Shown here: in pieces, positions 39,305-47,130 of the stretch
How the letters are laid out: every line of letters begins with the position of its first letter
Position numbering within the stretch: the stretch's first letter is position 1
From: an uncultured Faecalibacterium sp.
Lineage (GTDB): Bacteria > Bacillota > Clostridia > Oscillospirales > Ruminococcaceae
Direction of reading: 5' to 3'
Assembly (NCBI GenBank): GCA_934548045.1
Contig: CAKTEM010000013.1
Coordinates: 1 to 64,000, forward strand
DNA length: 64,000 bases
The notes under the pieces: generated by a model
The model's database searches: none
Seen by the model: only the letters and a program-made list of their open reading frames with translations
Told to the model about the DNA's origin: nothing
Made by a program: the position numbers and the translations under genes

Positions 39305-40531
39305 ATGAATCCTTATTACGATGCAAACGTTCTCTATGACGCAGGCAGCAAGGCGATAAAAGGCTCGAAATTCAAATATCGCTCCCAGCAGTACGAGATG
39401 AACCAGCTGCTTATCACCGCAAAATTGCAGGAATCCCTTCAAAATGGAACCTACAAGCCCGGAAGAAGCGTAAAGTTCTCGCTTTCAGAACGAGGAAAGA
39501 CCCGGCTCATCTCCAGCATCGCGCCAGCGGACAAGGCCGTGAACCATATCATCTGCGATGAGATCCTTGGGCCGTATTTACAGAAGTTTCTGCAATACGA
39601 CAACTCGGCATCTCAGAAGGGAAAGGGTGTGTCCTTTCATCGAAGGCGGTTTGAAAATGCCCTGCGGAACTATTACCGGGAAGAAGGCACCAATGAAGGC
39701 TACGCGCTTTTCATTGACCTGAGCGGATATTACGCAAACATCCGGCATGAACCATGTAAAGCGGTATTTCACGAACTGCTGCTGAAAAGTGAACTGGACG
39801 ACGAGCTTCGAGCCACCACCGAGGACTTGATGGCGAAGATCTTCAGGACGTTCGAGATGGATGTGAGCCGTTTTACGGACGAGGATGTCCAAGCCATGAT
39901 GAAGGGCAAAGTTGACCCTTTTCTGAACATGGGTGTACCGAAGGAACTCTTGACCGGCGAAAAGATGCTGGCAAAAGGAAGCGACATTGGCAACCAGCTG
40001 GCGCAGAACATCGGGATCGTATTTCCTTATCAAATCGACAACTACTGCAAAATCGTCCGCGGTATCCGCCACTATGGACGCTATACGGACGACATGTACC
40101 TCATCCACCGGAGCAAAGAGGTGCTTTGGAGCGTTCTGGAAGGCATCCGGAAGATCGCGGCAGAATATGGGTTGATCCTCAATGAGAAAAAGACGCACAT
40201 CTGCAAGCTTTCCGGCGAATACCGTTACCTGCAAGTCAAGTACACATTACTTCAAAATGGAGTGGTAGTACGAAGGATCAACCCGAAGACGATCACAAGA
40301 GAACGACGCAAACTCAAGGCTTATAAGCGTCTGCTGGACAAAGGTGATGTGACCTGCGAGGAGATCGAAAACTGGTTTCGCTCCTGGCTCTGCGGAAACT
40401 ATAAGTACATGAGTCATGAACAAATTTACAAGATGAACAGCCTGTACGTTGCGCTGTTCGGAAGGAGAGTCACATGGAAGAAACGACATGGAAGATTACG
40501 CTGGCTGATGGCACATCCATTGGCGGCCTGA
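39305..40531 (+). CDS. DGR reverse transcriptase
   Basis: A 408-aa group-II-intron-related reverse transcriptase. Catalytic Asp residues are in LFIDLSGYYANI (Asp138) and GRYTDDMYLI (YTDD at 260-263). The motif IGNQLAQ at 228-234 corresponds to the (I/V/L)GxxxSQ of DGR enzymes, which replaces QGxxxSP of faithful RTs and goes with adenine infidelity; here Ser is Ala. No endonuclease or maturase domain. Together with Avd, TR and VR it makes a complete system. Two TTCAAAATGG copies (39438, 40251) are inside. Confidence 0.93.
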   Translation: MNPYYDANVLYDAGSKAIKGSKFKYRSQQYEMNQLLITAKLQESLQNGTYKPGRSVKFSLSERGKTRLISSIAPADKAVNHIICDEILGPYLQKFLQYDNSASQKGKGVSFHRRRFENALRNYYREEGTNEGYALFIDLSGYYANIRHEPCKAVFHELLLKSELDDELRATTEDLMAKIFRTFEMDVSRFTDEDVQAMMKGKVDPFLNMGVPKELLTGEKMLAKGSDIGNQLAQNIGIVFPYQIDNYCKIVRGIRHYGRYTDDMYLIHRSKEVLWSVLEGIRKIAAEYGLILNEKKTHICKLSGEYRYLQVKYTLLQNGVVVRRINPKTITRERRKLKAYKRLLDKGDVTCEEIENWFRSWLCGNYKYMSHEQIYKMNSLYVALFGRRVTWKKRHGRLRWLMAHPLAA

Positions 40532-40782
40532 AGCTGAACGGCAATAACTTCATCAGCACCACCGAAGTCACCGAGGAGATGTTCGAGGACAATCTGTTGG
40601 AAGTGACCATCGAGGGCGATGACACCACCGAGAAGCATGAGAACATGGAGCTGGTGCAGATCAGCAAGATGGGCGACGAGTGGTGGTTCATCCTGCGCGA
40701 TATCCCGGCAGAGGAGCTGGAGCAGATGGCTTTGAAGGCCCAGCTGGACTATTTGAGCATGATGGTCGACCCGGAGCTGTAA
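40474..40782 (+). CDS. small phage protein, 102 aa, overlapping the RT gene
   Basis: MEETTWKITLADGTSIGGLK begins 58 bases before the RT stop, after GGAAGGAGAG. The protein is acidic and beta-rich at first (TEVTEEMFEDNLLEVTIEGD), then helical (AEELEQMALKAQLDYLSMMV). It resembles small proteins next to tail-fibre genes in Clostridia phages. Strongly biased codons suggest good expression. No function known. Confidence 0.55.
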   Translation: MEETTWKITLADGTSIGGLKLNGNNFISTTEVTEEMFEDNLLEVTIEGDDTTEKHENMELVQISKMGDEWWFILRDIPAEELEQMALKAQLDYLSMMVDPEL

Positions 40783-40795
40783 GGAGGATTTCAAA

Positions 40796-41086
40796 ATGGC
40801 AAATCACAGCAAGAAGTTCAATCTCGTCCGTACCTATTATAAGGGCGGTTTCTGGAAGAAGCGCCAGGTGGAGAACGCCGTGAAGAAGGGCTGGATCACC
40901 TCTGACGAGTATGAGGAGATCACCGGCGAGGCATATCCCAAGCAGGAGGAAGAGGCGGCTGTTGAGGCTGCTCCCACTGTGACCGCTGGTGATACTGCAC
41001 CGAAAGAATCTGCCGCAGAAGAAACAGAGGAGCCTGAGACGGCAGAAACTATGAGTGAGGAGTCTGCATCTGACTCGGAAGAGTAA
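40796..41086 (+). CDS. XkdX-like phage protein
   Basis: A 96-aa protein; ATG 40796 lies inside a TTCAAAATGG copy with SD AAGGAGG. FNLVRTYYKGGFWKKRQVEN, AVKKGWITSDEYEEITGEAY is the XkdX family core (YY...G.W....V..AV..G.IT..EY.EITG). An acidic, low-complexity tail of about 45 residues follows, which is not part of the family. XkdX proteins lie between baseplate and lysis genes; their role is unknown. Confidence 0.8.
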   Translation: MANHSKKFNLVRTYYKGGFWKKRQVENAVKKGWITSDEYEEITGEAYPKQEEEAAVEAAPTVTAGDTAPKESAAEETEEPETAETMSEESASDSEE

Positions 41087-41095
41087 GGAGGACGT

Positions 41096-41512
41096 ATGGC
41101 GATCGAAGCATATTCCCTCCTGAAAAACGGGAACAAGAAGCTCTCGGAACATTTCAACGTCCGGGAGTTCCGGTGCAGAGACGGCTCTGACCCGATCTTC
41201 GTGGATACCGAGCTGGTGGAGATTCTGGAGAACATCCGCACCCACTTTGGCAAGCCGGTGACGATCACGAGCGCGTTCCGAACGGCTGCGCACAATGCCA
41301 CCGTGGCAAAAGCGGCCAAGTACAGCCAGCATCTGTATGGCAAAGCGGCGGACATTCAGGTGCAGGGCATCAGCGTGGAAACCGTGTATGCCTATGCAGA
41401 CAAGCTGTTTGGCGAACGCGGCGGCGTGGGCATCTATCCGCCCGGCCTTGGAAGGGCAAACGGCTGGGTGCACGTGGATGTGCGCAAAGAAAAGAGCCGG
41501 TGGAGGGGGTGA
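41096..41512 (+). CDS. endolysin, M15 peptidase (D,D- or L,D-carboxypeptidase-like)
   Basis: A 138-aa protein with SD AAGGAGG. HFNVREFRCRDGSDPIFVDT, VTITSAFRTAAHNATVAKAA and SQHLYGKAADIQVQG contain the zinc ligands SxHxxGxAxD, and WVHVDVR the final His. These are the hallmarks of Peptidase_M15_3 cell-wall enzymes. No cell-wall-binding domain or signal peptide, so release needs the holins encoded next. Confidence 0.9.
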   Translation: MAIEAYSLLKNGNKKLSEHFNVREFRCRDGSDPIFVDTELVEILENIRTHFGKPVTITSAFRTAAHNATVAKAAKYSQHLYGKAADIQVQGISVETVYAYADKLFGERGGVGIYPPGLGRANGWVHVDVRKEKSRWRG

Positions 41513-41517
41513 TTCCA

Positions 41518-41820
41518 TTGTGGGAGTTCATCGCTGAATACTGGCTGGGCTGGGTCTGCGCGTTACTGGGCGGCGGCATCGTTGCCTTTGTGAAGTTCGT
41601 GGTGCCGAAGATCGCGGCACTCTGGACCGGTGTGCTGGCATTGCTGCATGACCGGATCTACTCTGAGTGCTACAAGTTCCTTGAGCTTGGGTACATCACG
41701 CAGGACGGACACCGGAACATCGGATACCTGTACAAAGCTTATCACATGATGGGCGGAAACGGCACGGGTACCGACCTTTACAAGAGGGCGACGGCTCTGC
41801 CCATCCATCCGACCCTGTGA
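41518..41820 (+). CDS. holin-like membrane protein 1
   Basis: About 100 aa. Start TTG 41518 is favoured (SD GGAGG at 41502-41506); GTG 41500 or 41509 would overlap the endolysin more. MWEFIAEYWLGWVCALLGGG, IVAFVKFVVPKIAAL forms one membrane helix, followed by a soluble part with LEYLYKAYH-like GYLYKAYHMMGGNGTGTDLY, a pattern I know from proteins beside phage holins in Firmicutes. Probably part of the lysis cassette. Confidence 0.65.
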   Translation: MWEFIAEYWLGWVCALLGGGIVAFVKFVVPKIAALWTGVLALLHDRIYSECYKFLELGYITQDGHRNIGYLYKAYHMMGGNGTGTDLYKRATALPIHPTL

Positions 41821-41846
41821 CGAAAATTCAAAATGGAGTAAATATC

Positions 41847-42098
41847 ATGGAAAACAAGATCTCGACGGCGACCATCGTACGCACTATTTGTCTGCTCGTG
41901 GCTCTGTCGAATCAGCTGCTGAGCGCGTTTGGCAAGAGTCCACTGCCCATCGACAACACCCAGTTGGAGCAGCTGGTGACGAGCCTGATCACCATCGTAG
42001 TGGCACTCATCAACTGGTGGCAGAACAACTCGTTTACGCAGGAAGCCATCGCAGCCGACCAGCTGTACGACACCCTGCGCAAGCGGAACGGGAAGTAA
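41847..42098 (+). CDS. phage holin (SPP1 family)
   Basis: An 83-aa protein whose SD is GGAG inside a TTCAAAATGG copy (41827-41836). ISTATIVRTICLLVALSNQL and LITIVVALINWWQNNSFT match the SPP1-type holin: two membrane segments joined by a loop with LPIDNTQLEQLV, then a charged end. It permeabilises the membrane for the endolysin. It is the last clear gene of the late operon. Confidence 0.88.
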   Translation: MENKISTATIVRTICLLVALSNQLLSAFGKSPLPIDNTQLEQLVTSLITIVVALINWWQNNSFTQEAIAADQLYDTLRKRNGK

Positions 42099-42245
42099 TT
42101 GATATCTGGGCGGCAGGGAAGACAAGCGCATCTATTATGTCTATAACCTGACAGTTCACACTGCGATAGCTCGGATTGATAAGTTTGCTTTGGGTTTTAA
42201 CCATGGCCGGTTAGGCTGAAAATTCAAAATGGAACCCAAAAGCAG

Positions 42246-42306
42246 AAAGCCCTTGATATTTTGCTGGCAGATGCTGGCGAAAATTTCAGGGGCTTTTATT
42301 TTTTGA
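42246..42306 (+). terminator. terminator of the late operon
   Basis: AAAGCCCTTGA pairs with TCAGGGGCTTT (one G-T pair), with a small inner hairpin in the loop, followed by TATTTTTTG. It lies 150 bp after the holin, just past the last TTCAAAATGG copy, and marks the probable end of late transcription. Confidence 0.7.
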
Positions 42307-42314
42307 CTTTGGGC

Positions 42315-42343
42315 TTGACGTATGAGAGAAAAGTCTATATAAT
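42315..42343 (+). promoter_or_regulatory. strong sigma-A promoter
   Basis: TTGACG (42315-42320) and TATAAT (42338-42343) with 17-bp spacing, immediately after the late-operon terminator. It faces right towards a region with no recognised gene. Confidence 0.75.
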
Positions 42344-42349
42344 TCTGAA

Positions 42350-42655
42350 AAGGAAAACGTTTGATGATTCTGAATCACCTGCAATTTTGTCTCATTGCGG
42401 ATGGCCGCAGGAGAAGGACAAGTTGAGTGACGTGCAACAATCGAATTGGAAGGATTTGGAAGAATCGAAGAGGATGTGGAAAAAGAATGTGGTATTCCTA
42501 CATAATTGAAGAAATTTTACGGTAGTATGTTTGATTTTTGAGAGTGGGCAGGGTGTGCAACACGATTTCGATTTAACCCCATCGTATCCTGAACCAAATA
42601 TCTTTAAAGAGTCAAACGGTACCATTAAAAGGGCCGCTTGGCTCTTTTTTATTTT
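42350..42655 (+). other. orphan transcription unit, possible small RNA or microprotein
   Basis: The promoter at 42315-42343 and a terminator at about 42628-42655 (AGGGCC/GGCTCT, then TTTTTT) define a transcript of about 300 nt. Inside are two short frames: ATG 42364 (20 aa) and TTG 42424 (MSDVQQSNWKDLEESKRMWK and 8 more). Neither has a family. A TGCGG-ATGG-CCGCA hairpin lies near 42394. It may be a small RNA, a lysogeny peptide or the remains of a gene at the prophage edge. Confidence 0.45.
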
Positions 42656-43003
42656 GCTTTGTAGTGGGGAAGCTGCTTGACGAGCAAGCAAAATCACTTG
42701 AACCTAAAAAACAATTGTATTACGTTACTATTTTGCAAGTAAAAACACACTGTAATAGATAAGTACTTTGTGCAGTTGATTTAAAATCAATTGAAATAAA
42801 GCTGTGAAACTGATTTCATTCAAGAGGTCACAAATTGAATATACGATTAGTATATTTGATGTCGTGGAACCATATTGCTGACGCTTCTGCATTATGCACC
42901 TGTAACAGCTATCGAAAACAAGACACACAAACTAAACGAACGCTTTTTGCCACCCTGAACTCTTTTGTCAATCCTTTTATTTGGGTGGAAAGCGTGGTAA
43001 AAT
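42656..43003 (+). promoter_or_regulatory. AT-rich prophage-host border region with the ligA promoter at its end
   Basis: I see no gene in 42656-42995. The right prophage end (attR) should be in or near this stretch, but without the left end it cannot be placed. At its right end an extended -10, TGGTAAAAT (-10 hexamer 42998-43003), with a poor -35, is the likely ligA promoter; transcription would begin near 43010. Confidence 0.4.
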
Positions 43004-43041
43004 AGAGATACCGTATCATGGGTAATAGGAGAGTGGAAGAT

Positions 43042-45024
43042 TTGGAACTGGAACAGGCACGAAGCCGCGTGGAAGAACTTCGCGCGGTGATTGAAAAAAA
43101 CAACCGGCTTTATTATGACCAGGACGCGCCGGAACTGGAAGACTATGAATACGATGCCCTTAACCGGGAATTGAAGGAACTGGAAGCACAGTTTCCGGAG
43201 CTTGTCACGCCGACTTCGCCGACGCAGCATGTCGGCGGCACGCCGAGCGGACGCTTTGCCAAAGTGACCCACGCCGTCAAGATGGAAAGCCTTCTGGATG
43301 CGTTTTCGTATGAGGAGCTGCGCGATTTCGACCGCCGGGTTCGGGATGCAGGCGTAACGCCGGAGTACGTCGTCGAAATCAAAATTGACGGCCTTTCTTG
43401 CAGCCTTGAGTACGAAAATGGCGAGCTGGTGCGTGCATCGACACGCGGCGATGGTGTTGTTGGCGAAGATGTGACCGCAAATGTCCGCACTATCCGGGCA
43501 ATCCCGAAAAAGCTGAAAAACGCGCCGGAATTTCTGGAAGTACGCGGCGAAGTCTATATGCCGCATGAGGCCTTTCAGAAGCTCTGTGCCGAGCAGGAAC
43601 TGCAGGGAGCGGCACCTTTTAAAAATCCGCGCAATGCAGCGGCTGGTTCTCTGCGCCAGAAAGACGCAAAAATCACCGGAAGCCGTGGCCTGTCCATCTT
43701 TATTTTTAATGTACAGCAGATTCGCGGCCACGAGCTGACGACTCATGCCGAGAGTTTGGATTACCTCAAGAGTCTGGGCCTGCCCGTTTCGCCGCGCTAT
43801 CATATCGTCCACGACATCGAAGACGCCATCGCCGAGATCGAGCAGATCGGACAGAACCGCTCCAAGCTGGATTTCGATATGGACGGTGCCGTTATCAAGG
43901 TCAACAATTTCGCCGAGCGTGACCTGATGGGCTCGACCAACAAATTTCCTCGCTGGGCAATTGCGTTCAAGTATCCGCCCGAGGTAAAGGAAACGACCCT
44001 TCGCAGCATCGAGGTCGCCGTGGGCCGCACCGGTGTTTTGACACCGACGGCCTGCTTCGACCCAGTCTTCCTTGCCGGAACCACCGTCGCCCGTGCGACC
44101 CTGCATAATGAAGACTTCATCAAGCAGTTCGGCCTCTGCATCGGCGATACGATTCAAGTGCGCAAGGCCGGCGACATCATCCCGGAAGTCATCGGCGTTA
44201 CAAAGCACGAAGAGGGGGCAGAGCCGTACCAGATGCCTGAGGTCTGCCCGTCCTGCGGTGCAACCGTTGTCCATCTGGAAGATGAAGCCGCCCTTCGCTG
44301 CATCAACCCCGAATGTCCGGCGCAGGCTCTACGAAACATCATCCATTTCGCATCACGGGATGCGATGGACATCGACGGTCTGGGTGTCGCTGTGGCGACG
44401 CAGCTGGTCGAAAAAGGCTTTGTCCATTCGGCGGCGGATATTTACACCCTGACGATGGACGAGCTTCTGACCCTTGACAAGTTCAAAGAGAAGAGCGCGA
44501 CCAACCTGCTCAATGCAATCGAGCGTTCCAAGCAGAACAACCTCGACAAACTGCTCTTCGGCTTTGGCATCCGGAACATCGGCGACAAGGCGGCCGCACT
44601 GCTGGCGGAGCATTTCGGCTCCATGCAAGCCATCCGGGAAGCAACCGTTGAGCAGATCAGCGAGATCGACGGTTTCGGCGGTGTCATGGCGCAGAGCGTC
44701 GCAGAATTTTTCGCAAAGGACGGCACAACTGACCTCGTGCATCGCCTGGCCGATGCCGGTCTGAACATGCAGTGGAAGGGCGAGCCAAAGGGCGACAAAC
44801 TGGCAGGAAAAACGCTGGTCGTCACCGGTACGCTTGAGACTCTTTCCCGGAACGAAGCCGAAGCACTTATCGTTAAAAATGGCGGTAAGGCCAGCGGTTC
44901 CGTCTCGAAGAAGACGGCGTATGTCGTCGCAGGCACAGCGGCAGGCTCCAAGCTGACAAAGGCACAGACTCTGGGTGTTCCCGTCCTGACGGAAGCGGAA
45001 TTCCTCGCCATGCTCGACCAGTAA
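43042..45024 (+). CDS. ligA: NAD-dependent DNA ligase LigA
   Basis: A 660-aa enzyme sealing nicks with NAD+ as cofactor. The adenylated Lys is in EIKIDGLSCS (residue 114 from TTG 43042, close to Lys115 of E. coli LigA), followed by TRGDGVVGEDVT. A four-Cys zinc finger (CPSC, CINPEC), HhH repeats and a C-terminal BRCT domain (LAGKTLVVTGTLETLSRNEA) are all present. TTG 43042 is preferred: SD AGGAGAG at 43027-43033, and the N-terminal length then fits the family. ATG 43018 lies almost at the predicted transcript start. First host gene after the prophage. Confidence 0.95.
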   Translation: MELEQARSRVEELRAVIEKNNRLYYDQDAPELEDYEYDALNRELKELEAQFPELVTPTSPTQHVGGTPSGRFAKVTHAVKMESLLDAFSYEELRDFDRRVRDAGVTPEYVVEIKIDGLSCSLEYENGELVRASTRGDGVVGEDVTANVRTIRAIPKKLKNAPEFLEVRGEVYMPHEAFQKLCAEQELQGAAPFKNPRNAAAGSLRQKDAKITGSRGLSIFIFNVQQIRGHELTTHAESLDYLKSLGLPVSPRYHIVHDIEDAIAEIEQIGQNRSKLDFDMDGAVIKVNNFAERDLMGSTNKFPRWAIAFKYPPEVKETTLRSIEVAVGRTGVLTPTACFDPVFLAGTTVARATLHNEDFIKQFGLCIGDTIQVRKAGDIIPEVIGVTKHEEGAEPYQMPEVCPSCGATVVHLEDEAALRCINPECPAQALRNIIHFASRDAMDIDGLGVAVATQLVEKGFVHSAADIYTLTMDELLTLDKFKEKSATNLLNAIERSKQNNLDKLLFGFGIRNIGDKAAALLAEHFGSMQAIREATVEQISEIDGFGGVMAQSVAEFFAKDGTTDLVHRLADAGLNMQWKGEPKGDKLAGKTLVVTGTLETLSRNEAEALIVKNGGKASGSVSKKTAYVVAGTAAGSKLTKAQTLGVPVLTEAEFLAMLDQ

Positions 45025-45036
45025 ACCACAAAATCA

Positions 45037-45083
45037 CAGCCCATACAGTAAAGCGTAAAAACTTTGCTGTATGGGCTTTTTTG
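45037..45083 (+). terminator. strong terminator after ligA
   Basis: AGCCCATACAG pairs with CTGTATGGGCT around an 18-nt loop that itself can pair, followed by TTTTTT. Confidence 0.85.
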
Positions 45084-45092
45084 ATGCCCGGC

Positions 45093-45121
45093 GTTCTAAT
45101 CCGTCCACTCTTGCATACAGT
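45093..45121 (+). promoter_or_regulatory. sigma-E-like promoter of the spoIIIA operon
   Basis: CATACAGT at 45114-45121 fits the CATACAnT -10 of sporulation sigma-E, the factor known to transcribe spoIIIA in Bacillus and Clostridia. The -35 side (GTTCTAA, 45093-45099) is a weak match. It lies 34 bp before the spoIIIAA start. Confidence 0.4.
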
Positions 45122-45155
45122 GATGGCAAGAAGCCAAAACGAAAGGAGACGCAAA

Positions 45156-46070
45156 ATGGACGAGTATTATCACGCTGTGGGGTGCCTGCCGTCGTGGCTG
45201 GCAAGGCCGCTGATGGAGCTTCCCATCGAGCAGGCAGAACGCATCCACGAAATTCGCCTGCGGACAGGCTGTGAGCTGCTGGTGACAATGGACGGCGAAC
45301 CCTATACACTCCGGGAACTGGCCAAAACGATTCCGGTCGAAAAGTCCATCATATCCCTGAAACTGAACGAGCTTCAGATGGAAGAGATTTTCTATACCCT
45401 CTGCGGCGGTTCCGTCCATAGCCATCAGAGTGAAATTGCGTTCGGGTACATCACTCTGCCCGGCGGATGCCGTGTTGGTATCGGCGGACAGTTTCTGGAA
45501 CATCCGGAACAGGGTGTTGTATTGCAAAAGCTCCGCTCTCTGAATCTCCGCATTGCGCGGCAGAAAAACATCGTACTGCCGGAAATGCTTCGGGATATCC
45601 TGCAAAAGCCGTTTGTGGGTCTGCTTATCGTCGGGGAACCGGACAGCGGAAAAACAACCCTTCTCCGGGCAATCGCGCATGCTCTGACTCAGCAGAAAAA
45701 GCTGGCGACAGTCATTGATGAGCGCGGAGAAATTTTCCCGGAACAAAATCGGCTGACCGCGCAGGGTATCGAGCCGGTCGATGTGATTTCCGGCATTGCG
45801 AAGGACCGGGCGGTTCAGATGGCGTTGCGCACCCTTTCGCCGCAGGTGATTTTGCTGGATGAGCTGGGCGGTATGCAGGAGGTCGAAGCGTTGGAACAGG
45901 GCTTGTTCAGCGGTGTGGATTTTGTGGCGACCCTCCATGCCTCCTCGCTGGAAGAAGCTTTCCGCCGCCCACAGGTACAAGCCCTGAAAGCTCGGGGTGC
46001 CCTTCGCGTGATGGTTCTTCTCCGTGGGAGGCATTTCCCCGGTCAGGTGAAGGAAGTGCGGCTGTTATGA
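45156..46070 (+). CDS. spoIIIAA: stage III sporulation protein AA (ATPase)
   Basis: A 304-aa secretion-type ATPase that, with SpoIIIAB-AH and SpoIIQ, forms the channel between mother cell and forespore. Walker A GEPDSGKTT and Walker B VILLDELGG are present, with HEIRLRTG near the N-terminus and FVATLHASS near the end. ATG 45156 is chosen for SD AAAGGAG. The stop overlaps spoIIIAB. Confidence 0.93.
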   Translation: MDEYYHAVGCLPSWLARPLMELPIEQAERIHEIRLRTGCELLVTMDGEPYTLRELAKTIPVEKSIISLKLNELQMEEIFYTLCGGSVHSHQSEIAFGYITLPGGCRVGIGGQFLEHPEQGVVLQKLRSLNLRIARQKNIVLPEMLRDILQKPFVGLLIVGEPDSGKTTLLRAIAHALTQQKKLATVIDERGEIFPEQNRLTAQGIEPVDVISGIAKDRAVQMALRTLSPQVILLDELGGMQEVEALEQGLFSGVDFVATLHASSLEEAFRRPQVQALKARGALRVMVLLRGRHFPGQVKEVRLL

Positions 46071-46534
46071 GCCTTCTGCGGCTGGTGGGAGCCTGCTTTT
46101 GGGTGGTCTGCGGCTGGTTCGGCGGAGATTATTTCTGCGTGCAGACCCAGAACCATCTGGACGAACTGGACAAGACCATCGAACTTCTGCGCCGACTCAA
46201 ACAGGAAATATCCTGCCGCCGGACAGATTTGAACCTGCTCTATCCGGCACTCCACCGGGAAGGTGCGTTGGATTTCTGTTCTATTCAGGCAGAGAGTTTT
46301 CAGACCTTGGCGGCACCGGTCTCTTTTTCAGAAGCGGAAAAAATCTGTTTTCAAGAGTGCTTTTCGGGCCTAGGCCATGCAGAAGCGGTACAGGAATGTG
46401 ACCGGCTGGAACTTTACTTACAGCGATTCACACAGTTTCGCTCGGCGGCGGAGCAGGCCGCACAGACCCGGCTCTTTCTGGCACACAAACTGGGGCTGGG
46501 AGCAGGCCTTGCGGCCGCCATCCTCTTTTTATAA
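46067..46534 (+). CDS. spoIIIAB: stage III sporulation protein AB
   Basis: A 155-aa membrane protein related to type II secretion GspF. One N-terminal membrane helix (LLRLVGACFWVVCGWFGGDY), a coiled-coil middle (LDELDKTIELLRRLKQEISC) and a C-terminal hydrophobic tail (GLGAGLAAAILFL) match the family. ATGA overlap with spoIIIAA. Confidence 0.9.
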   Translation: MSLLRLVGACFWVVCGWFGGDYFCVQTQNHLDELDKTIELLRRLKQEISCRRTDLNLLYPALHREGALDFCSIQAESFQTLAAPVSFSEAEKICFQECFSGLGHAEAVQECDRLELYLQRFTQFRSAAEQAAQTRLFLAHKLGLGAGLAAAILFL

Positions 46535-46555
46535 AAAAGAAGGGAAGACAAGCGT

Positions 46556-46750
46556 ATGGACATCGACCTGATTTTTAAAATAGCGGCGATCGGCATCATC
46601 GTGGCCGTGCTGAACCAGCTTCTGATTCGTTCCGGCCGGGAAGATCAGGCCATGATGACGACGCTTGCCGGGCTGATCGTGGTGCTTTCCATCCTCGTCA
46701 AGCAGATCAGCACCCTGTTCGTCACCATCAAGGCGTTGTTCTCCTTATGA
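46556..46750 (+). CDS. spoIIIAC: stage III sporulation protein AC
   Basis: A 64-aa integral membrane protein (IDLIFKIAAIGIIVAVLNQL, LAGLIVVLSILVKQI) of normal family length. It starts with MDIDLIFKIAAIGI, the usual SpoIIIAC beginning, and overlaps spoIIIAD by 4 bases. Confidence 0.92.
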   Translation: MDIDLIFKIAAIGIIVAVLNQLLIRSGREDQAMMTTLAGLIVVLSILVKQISTLFVTIKALFSL

Positions 46751-47130
46751 GTGGGGCGGTGTCACTGTTTGGGATATTTCTCGTCGCGGCGGCACTTTAT
46801 GCCTTATTCCAAAAGGCCGCGCCGACTTTTGCACTGCTGGTTTCTCTGGCGGCGGTGGTCGTCCTGCTGGCACGGGTCGGCTCTGCACTCGAAACCGTGC
46901 TGTCTGGTCTGCATCAGCTGGAGCGGCAGGCAGGCGGAAGTGCGTTTTCGTGTCTGTTGCGCTGTGCCGGGATCGCACTGCTGACAGATTACGCGCGCAC
47001 ACTCTGCGAGGAAGCCGGTGCAGAGTCGCTGGCATGGTGTGCCGGTCTTGTGGGGCGGTGCCTGATCCTTGCAGCGGCATGGCCGCTCATCGAAGAGATC
47101 GGACAGCGAATATGGAGCATTGCAGGATGA
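46747..47130 (+). CDS. spoIIIAD: stage III sporulation protein AD
   Basis: A 127-aa polytopic membrane protein with four hydrophobic segments (LFGIFLVAAALYALF, FALLVSLAAVVVLLA and two near the end). Related to AC and encoded between AC and AE as in all spoIIIA operons. Its stop overlaps the AE start. Confidence 0.9.
   Translation: MSGAVSLFGIFLVAAALYALFQKAAPTFALLVSLAAVVVLLARVGSALETVLSGLHQLERQAGGSAFSCLLRCAGIALLTDYARTLCEEAGAESLAWCAGLVGRCLILAAAWPLIEEIGQRIWSIAG

Larger units (their letters stand above)
18507..42232 (+). repeat. dispersed family of the decamer TTCAAAATGG (15 exact plus-strand copies)
   Basis: Exact copies start at 18507, 20308, 21575, 23713, 25028, 27781, 29419, 30811, 37211, 39038, 39438, 40251, 40790, 41827 and 42223. 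Four include the start codon of a gene, two supply the SD, two are between genes, seven are inside genes, always in the frame x-CAA-AAT-GG (QNG). Nine-base copies (TCAAAATGG) are at 15904, 33434, 34673 and 35237. No exact plus-strand copy was seen in 1-18.5 kb or 42.3-64 kb. Confidence 0.9.

Noticed and set aside
39305..40531. Retron or group II intron reverse transcriptase
   Set aside because: No msr/msd RNA, no maturase or endonuclease domain; TR/VR with adenine-specific differences and Avd show a DGR.
42261..42509. 82-codon frame after the late terminator
   Set aside because: It begins inside the terminator hairpin and spans the promoter; only its last 28 codons could be translated from the orphan transcript.
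42656..43003. Precise right attachment site
   Set aside because: The left prophage end is outside the window, no tRNA is present, and no direct repeat can be compared.
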